Assembly: GCA_963808455.1 (NCBI GenBank)
Contig: CAWEHT010000250.1
Location: 1 to 9,015, forward strand
From: CAWEHT01 sp963808455
Lineage (GTDB): Bacteria; Chloroflexota; Anaerolineae; CG2-30-64-16
Direction of reading: 5' to 3'
DNA: 9,015 bases
A program made the translations under genes and the position numbers. Of this stretch, positions 6,059 through 9,015 are shown one piece after another. Below the pieces are notes generated by a model. It ran no database searches. It was not told the origin of the DNA and saw only the letters and a program-made list of their open reading frames with translations. Numbering within the stretch: the stretch's first letter is position 1; every line of letters begins with the position of its first letter.

Positions 6059-6491
6059 GGCCCTCTATCCTATCCACCCGCGCCTGGTGCACTTCCCCAT
6101 CGCCCTCTCGCTGGTCGGGTCGGCGTGCATCCTCTGGGGAATATGGCGCGGGCGCGAGCACTGGACGGCCTATGGGCGGACCAGCCTGCTCTTCGGCTGG
6201 ATCGGCGCCCTGATCGCCGCGCTCTCCGGGTTGATCGATCAATCCCGGGCGCCGGGTAATCCCGCGGTGGCAGCCGCGATCAACCGGCACATCACGGCGG
6301 GCATCGCCGTGATCGTCGTGCTGGGCCTGGCCCTGTATTGGCCGCTGCGCGATCGCAAGCTGTTGGCGCAGGCCGGGCGCTGCCGGGCCTACGTCGGGTT
6401 GATCCTGGCAGGGGCCGCGTTGATCGTGCTCGAAGCCTGGCTAGGGGGCCAGCTCGTCTACCACCTCGGCGTGGGCGTGATTAACCGCTGA
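6045..6491 (+). CDS. DUF2231 integral membrane protein
   Basis: A 148-residue membrane protein of unknown function. The N-terminal signature YPIHPRLVHFPIAL and the C-terminal LGGQLVYHLGVGV are typical of DUF2231. Four hydrophobic segments are visible, at about residues 16-34, 46-64, 83-101 and 113-135. The conserved histidines H11, H16 and H82 lie near membrane ends and could bind metal or heme, as has been suggested for this kind of four-helix protein, but I cannot show it. AAGG precedes the ATG, which overlaps the phosphoesterase end by 14 bases, so the two are probably translated together. Frame intact. Confidence 0.88.
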   Translation: MPVLEALYPIHPRLVHFPIALSLVGSACILWGIWRGREHWTAYGRTSLLFGWIGALIAALSGLIDQSRAPGNPAVAAAINRHITAGIAVIVVLGLALYWPLRDRKLLAQAGRCRAYVGLILAGAALIVLEAWLGGQLVYHLGVGVINR

Positions 6492-6495
6492 CGGG

Positions 6496-6579
6496 CCAGG
6501 TGAGCCCCTGCGGGGCCTGGTCGCAACCCCCTTCGGGGGCCGGCGAGGGAGGCTGCGGCCCGACGCGAAGCCCTCCCTC
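6496..6579. repeat. Cluster of three stem-loops in the spacer before the adenosyltransferase gene
   Basis: Almost the whole 108-base spacer is structured. Loop 1: CCAG (6496-6499) with CTGG (6517-6520) and, inside, GCCCC (6504-6508) with GGGGC (6512-6516) around TGC. Loop 2: CCCCC (6527-6531) with GGGGG (6535-6539), which can also form a CTTCGG tetraloop. Loop 3: GAGGGAGG (6545-6552) with CCTCCCTC (6572-6579), eight perfect pairs around 19 bases. There is no T-run, and the adenosyltransferase gene follows on the same strand, so a REP-like repeat or an mRNA processing/stability element seems likelier than a full terminator. Whether it recurs in the genome cannot be seen here. Confidence 0.6.
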
Positions 6580-6599
6580 ACGCGAACAATGCAGGTGAA

Positions 6600-7155
6600 A
6601 TGATGGCACCACGCTGGTACACCTCGACTGGTGATGACGGGTATACGGGCGTTCTTGGCCGGGAACGCGTGCCCAAGTATGCTGACCGGCCCACAGCCTA
6701 TGGGACCGTCGATGAGCTGTCGGCCGTCCTGGGCCTCGTCGCGCGCAGGCGCGAGCCGCGCCCGCGCGCTGTGATACTCGCCGTCCAGCGCGACCTGTAC
6801 AAGATGATGGCCGATCTCGCCACCTTGCCCGAAGCGGTGCGGCGGCCGGCGTGGTTGCCGCCGGAGCGCCTGGCCTGGCTGGAAGCCACGATCAACGAGC
6901 TGGGGACCGAGGTCGAGATGCCGAAAGCTTTCGTCGTGCCCGGAGACAGCCTGGGCGGCGCGGCCCTGGATGTGGCGAGGACCGTCGCCGCGGCGTGCGG
7001 AACGTTGGGTCGCCCGCCTGCAGCACAACGGCGAGCTGCGCAGCGACACCGCGCTCAAGTATTTGAACCGGCTGTCGACTTTGCTCTTTCTGCTGGCCCG
7101 CCTGGAAGATAAAGCCGAGGGCGTGACGAGTTTCACCCTCGCTGCCGAAGAATGA
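6600..7155 (+). CDS. Cob(I)alamin adenosyltransferase, PduO type, one frameshift
   Basis: Transfers the adenosyl group of ATP to cob(I)alamin, making adenosylcobalamin in the cytosol. Family motifs: YTSTGDDGYTG (ATP-binding N-terminus, normally TxTGDDGTTG), RVPKYADRPTAYGTVDELSAVLG, VQRDLYKMMADLAT and FVVPGDSLGGAALDVARTV. The next motif lies one frame over: RRAERWVARL, then ALKYLNRLSTLLFLLAR and TSFTLAAEE. The break is at about 6984-6992, where dropping one G or C gives TVARRAERW as in the family. Length 556 is one over a multiple of three; corrected length is about 184 residues, as usual. Two ATGs (6600, 6603) follow AGGTGA; spacing favours the second. The stop overlaps an ATG in the endonuclease IV frame (ATGA, 7152-7155). 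No B12-dependent enzyme is in the window. Confidence 0.92.
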
Positions 7156-7166
7156 AAGGCCATCGC

Positions 7167-8028
7167 ATGCTACTTGGCGCTCATATGTCTTGCGCCGGCG
7201 GGATCTGCACGTCGCTCACTCGTGCAGAGTCCATCGGCATCCCGACCATGCAGATCTTCACAAAGAACCAGAACCGCTGGCAGCAGAAGCCCACGCCGCC
7301 GGAGGAAGTCCAGCGCTGGCATGCCATGCGGAGTGAGCTACGCATCGATCCCGTCGTAGCGCACGCCGCGTACTTGATCAACCTGGGGACGCCGGAAGCC
7401 GAGCTGTGGGAGAAGTCGATCGCAGCCATGATCGATGAGCTGGCGCGGGCCGAAGAGCTGGCGATCCTGGGCGTTGTGCTCCATCCCGGCGGCCATATGG
7501 GGTCCGGCGAAGAGCCGGGCATCGCGGGTGGCCGAAGCGCTCGACCGCTGCCATGCGGCGACGCCGGGCTACAAGACCCTGACCTTGCTGGAGAACACGG
7601 CCGGCCAGGGCACCGCGTTGGGATACAGCTTCGAGCAACTGCGCGCCGTGCTGGAGCGCGTGCGCGAGCCGGAGCGCCTTGCTTTCTGCCTGGACACCTG
7701 TCACCTGCTCGCGGCAGGCTACGACCTGCGCACGCCTGAGTGCTACGCCGGCACGATGGAAGAATGCGCGCGCCTCGTCGGGCTGGCACGCGTGCGCTGC
7801 TTTCACTTGAACGACAGTAAGAAGGGCTTGGGCTCGCGCGTCGATCGCCACGAGCACATCGGCAGCGGGCAGCTAGGGCTGGAGCCGTTTCGCTTGATCC
7901 TCACCGACCCACGCCTGGCAGAAATACCGAAGATCCTGGAGACCCCCAAGAGCGAGGACATGCATGAGGACGTGGAGAACCTGCGCATCTTGCGAGGGTT
8001 GGTGCCTCAGGTGGCCCACGTAGACTGA
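7167..8028 (+). CDS. nfo: Endonuclease IV (AP endonuclease), one frameshift
   Basis: Three-zinc TIM-barrel enzyme that cuts DNA 5' of abasic sites in base excision repair. From ATG 7167 it reads MLLGAHMSCAGGI, the family N-terminus, with GAAAGG seven bases upstream. ATG 7152, overlapping the previous stop, would add five residues and is the alternative. All expected zinc-ligand motifs are seen: AHAAYLINL (H), LHPGGHMGSG (H), LLENTAGQG (E), CLDTCH (D, H), CFHLNDSK (H), DRHEHIG (D, H) and ILETPK (E). The frame breaks at about 7524-7529, between GEEPGIA and VAEALDRCH; either one extra base or two missing bases (GIARVAEAL would fit the family) explains it, and length 862 agrees. Corrected length is 286-287 residues, normal. 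It probably shares a transcript with the adenosyltransferase gene. Confidence 0.95.
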
Positions 8029-8061
8029 TGCGCCGGGCATGCGGATGCGGCAGGACACCCC

Positions 8062-8234
8062 TCGGCTGAAGCCGAAATCCTCCGACTGCGGTCCGGCGGC
8101 GTCACCAGTCCGCTCGCGCCGGGAAGTTGGGCTGCTCCTCGCCCGCGAGCGCTGGCATCTTGCCGGTTATGTCACCGAACCCCGGGGCAGGCAGGGATGC
8201 CGGCATTCCTAAGGGGAGACTCCGCCGAGGGCGG
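8062..8234. repeat. REP-like stem-loop array in the convergent spacer
   Basis: The 229 bases between the ends of nfo (8028) and the YyaL-like gene (8258) hold at least six inverted repeats. They are: TCGGC-TGAA-GCCGA (8062-8075); CCGAC-TGCG-GTCCGG with one bulge (8082-8096); CGCTCGCG with CGCGAGCG, eight pairs (8111-8118/8144-8151) enclosing GGC/GCC; CTGGC-ATCTT-GCCGG (8152-8166); the palindrome ATGCCGGCAT (8197-8206); and CCGCC-GAG-GGCGG (8222-8234). No long open frame with a ribosome binding site is present. Such material is typical of intergenic REP-like repeats and may end transcription from both sides, although no T-run marks a classical terminator. Confidence 0.55.
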
Positions 8235-8257
8235 CCCGTAAATCCAGTGGGCGCTGC

Positions 8258-9015
8258 TTAGCCATGCGCGAGCTGCGCCGCCAGCGCGGCCGGGTCAGTG
8301 ACCGGCAATTGGCAAACATAATCGCGGCACACGTAAGCGGTGGCCCGGCCGCCGATCTGAACGCGCTCGGCAAGGAAAGGCACAAGCGCCGTCGCTTCCA
8401 TATCCTCCGGCGGGCGCAGCGCCACGACGCTCGCCGGCAGATAGCGCGCCCGGATGGCAGCCAGCAGCGCCAGCGTGTCGGGGGCAGCGGGATCGCCCAC
8501 GATAGCGATCTCGTAGCCGGGATTCAGGAGCAGATCCAGGGCACACAGCAGCCTGCCGAACGCCCCAGGATAATCGCCGGACGCGCCGGCCACGGCCCTG
8601 ATAATGCCCTCGGCATGGCGTGCATAATCGTCGCGCCCCAGCAACCGGCCCAGACGCAAAAACAACTCAGCCGCCAGCGAGTTCCCGGACGGCACCGCAT
8701 TGTCCAGATACTGCTTGCGACGCCCGATCAGGGTTTCGCCTTCGCCGCTGCTCTGGAAGAAGCCGGCAGATTCGGGATCAGAGAAAAGATTCAGGATGGT
8801 GCCGGCGAGCGCGGCGGCTGTCCTCAGCCAGCGCGGTTCCAGCGTCGCCTCGTAAAGGCCCAGGGTGCCAAGGCCGGCCGCAGCATAGTCTTCGAGGTAG
8901 CCGGGCAAGTGAGCCTGGCCGGCCTTGTAGCTGCGATACAGCCGCAGTGTGCCATCGGGCGCCTGCCAGGCCAGGTGGGCCAGCATGAATTCGCCGGCCA
9001 GCCGCGCCCAGCGCA
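8258..9015 (-). CDS. YyaL/SPATA20-family protein (DUF255), C-terminal part, cut by window edge
   Basis: The C-terminal 251 residues of a longer protein; the frame stays open to base 9015, so the start lies outside and the Met at 8986 is internal. The visible part matches the alpha-alpha barrel domain of the YyaL/SSP411/SPATA20 family: GYLEDYAAAGLG, SAGFFQSSGEGE, LIGRRKQYLDNAVPSGNS, AELFLRLGRLLGRDDY, YEIAIVGDP and the tail TAYVCRDYVCQLPVTDP. Family members start with a thioredoxin-like DUF255 domain and resemble glycosidases in the barrel, but no enzymatic activity is established to my knowledge. The Cys pair in CRDYVC near the end is a family feature. The gene converges on nfo. The frame is intact in this window; family assignment is firm, function is not. 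Confidence 0.88.
   Translation of the reverse strand, partial: RWARLAGEFMLAHLAWQAPDGTLRLYRSYKAGQAHLPGYLEDYAAAGLGTLGLYEATLEPRWLRTAAALAGTILNLFSDPESAGFFQSSGEGETLIGRRKQYLDNAVPSGNSLAAELFLRLGRLLGRDDYARHAEGIIRAVAGASGDYPGAFGRLLCALDLLLNPGYEIAIVGDPAAPDTLALLAAIRARYLPASVVALRPPEDMEATALVPFLAERVQIGGRATAYVCRDYVCQLPVTDPAALAAQLAHG

Noticed and set aside
6492..6602. Possible cobalamin riboswitch before the adenosyltransferase gene
   Set aside because: The spacer is only about 110 bases and lacks the B12-box and the conserved core of that riboswitch; it is explained by three simple hairpins.
8039..8212. 57-codon plus-strand frame in the nfo-YyaL spacer
   Set aside because: It has no ribosome binding site and is made entirely of stem-loop repeats; the Arg/Pro-rich composition is what such repeats give when translated.

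Overview
The window is a GC-rich, gene-dense piece of bacterial chromosome carrying ten protein genes, eight complete and two cut by the window edges, plus one possible very small gene. I see no phage, IS element, plasmid, CRISPR, rRNA or tRNA gene. The gene set is mostly housekeeping. A glutaredoxin/mycoredoxin-like domain with a TTWCPDC motif fused to thioredoxin reductase, together with a DUF2231 protein, a PduO-type adenosyltransferase and stem-loop-rich spacers, makes me lean towards Chloroflexota (for example an Anaerolineae-like lineage). That is inference, not a measured placement.

Layout. (1) 1-1139, minus: glutaredoxin-thioredoxin reductase fusion, running off the left edge. (2) 1302-2171, plus: a membrane-anchored ComEC-type metallo-beta-lactamase hydrolase, divergent from (1); the two candidate promoters overlap at their -10 boxes. 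(3) 5147 down to 2306, minus: a tight operon of Ntn-type asparaginase/isoaspartyl peptidase, acylphosphatase, RNase HI and TsaD. A 24-codon ORF with a very strong ribosome binding site may follow at 2229-2155. (4) 5303-8028, plus: metallophosphoesterase, DUF2231 membrane protein, cob(I)alamin adenosyltransferase and endonuclease IV. It is divergent from (3), and candidate promoters for both directions lie in 5185-5254. (5) 8258-9015, minus: C-terminal part of a YyaL/SPATA20-family (DUF255) protein, running off the right edge.

The clusters mix maintenance functions: thiol redox control, protein damage repair (isoaspartyl peptides), R-loop and primer removal (RNase HI), t6A tRNA modification (TsaD), abasic-site repair (endonuclease IV) and B12 cofactor maturation. 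Within the minus-strand operon the inner genes have poor Shine-Dalgarno sequences and overlap or abut, so translational coupling is likely.

The most striking feature of the window as a whole is that five of the ten genes (trxB fusion, asparaginase, rnhA, adenosyltransferase, nfo) each contain exactly one frameshift between two well-conserved halves. In each case the total length is off from a multiple of three by exactly the expected amount. This looks like uncorrected single-base sequencing or assembly indels rather than real decay, but it should be checked because it would mislead automatic annotation. Other points worth following are the small ORF at 2155-2229, a 20-codon relay ORF joining asparaginase to acylphosphatase by ATGA at both ends, and two spacers packed with REP-like stem-loops (6496-6579 and 8062-8234).
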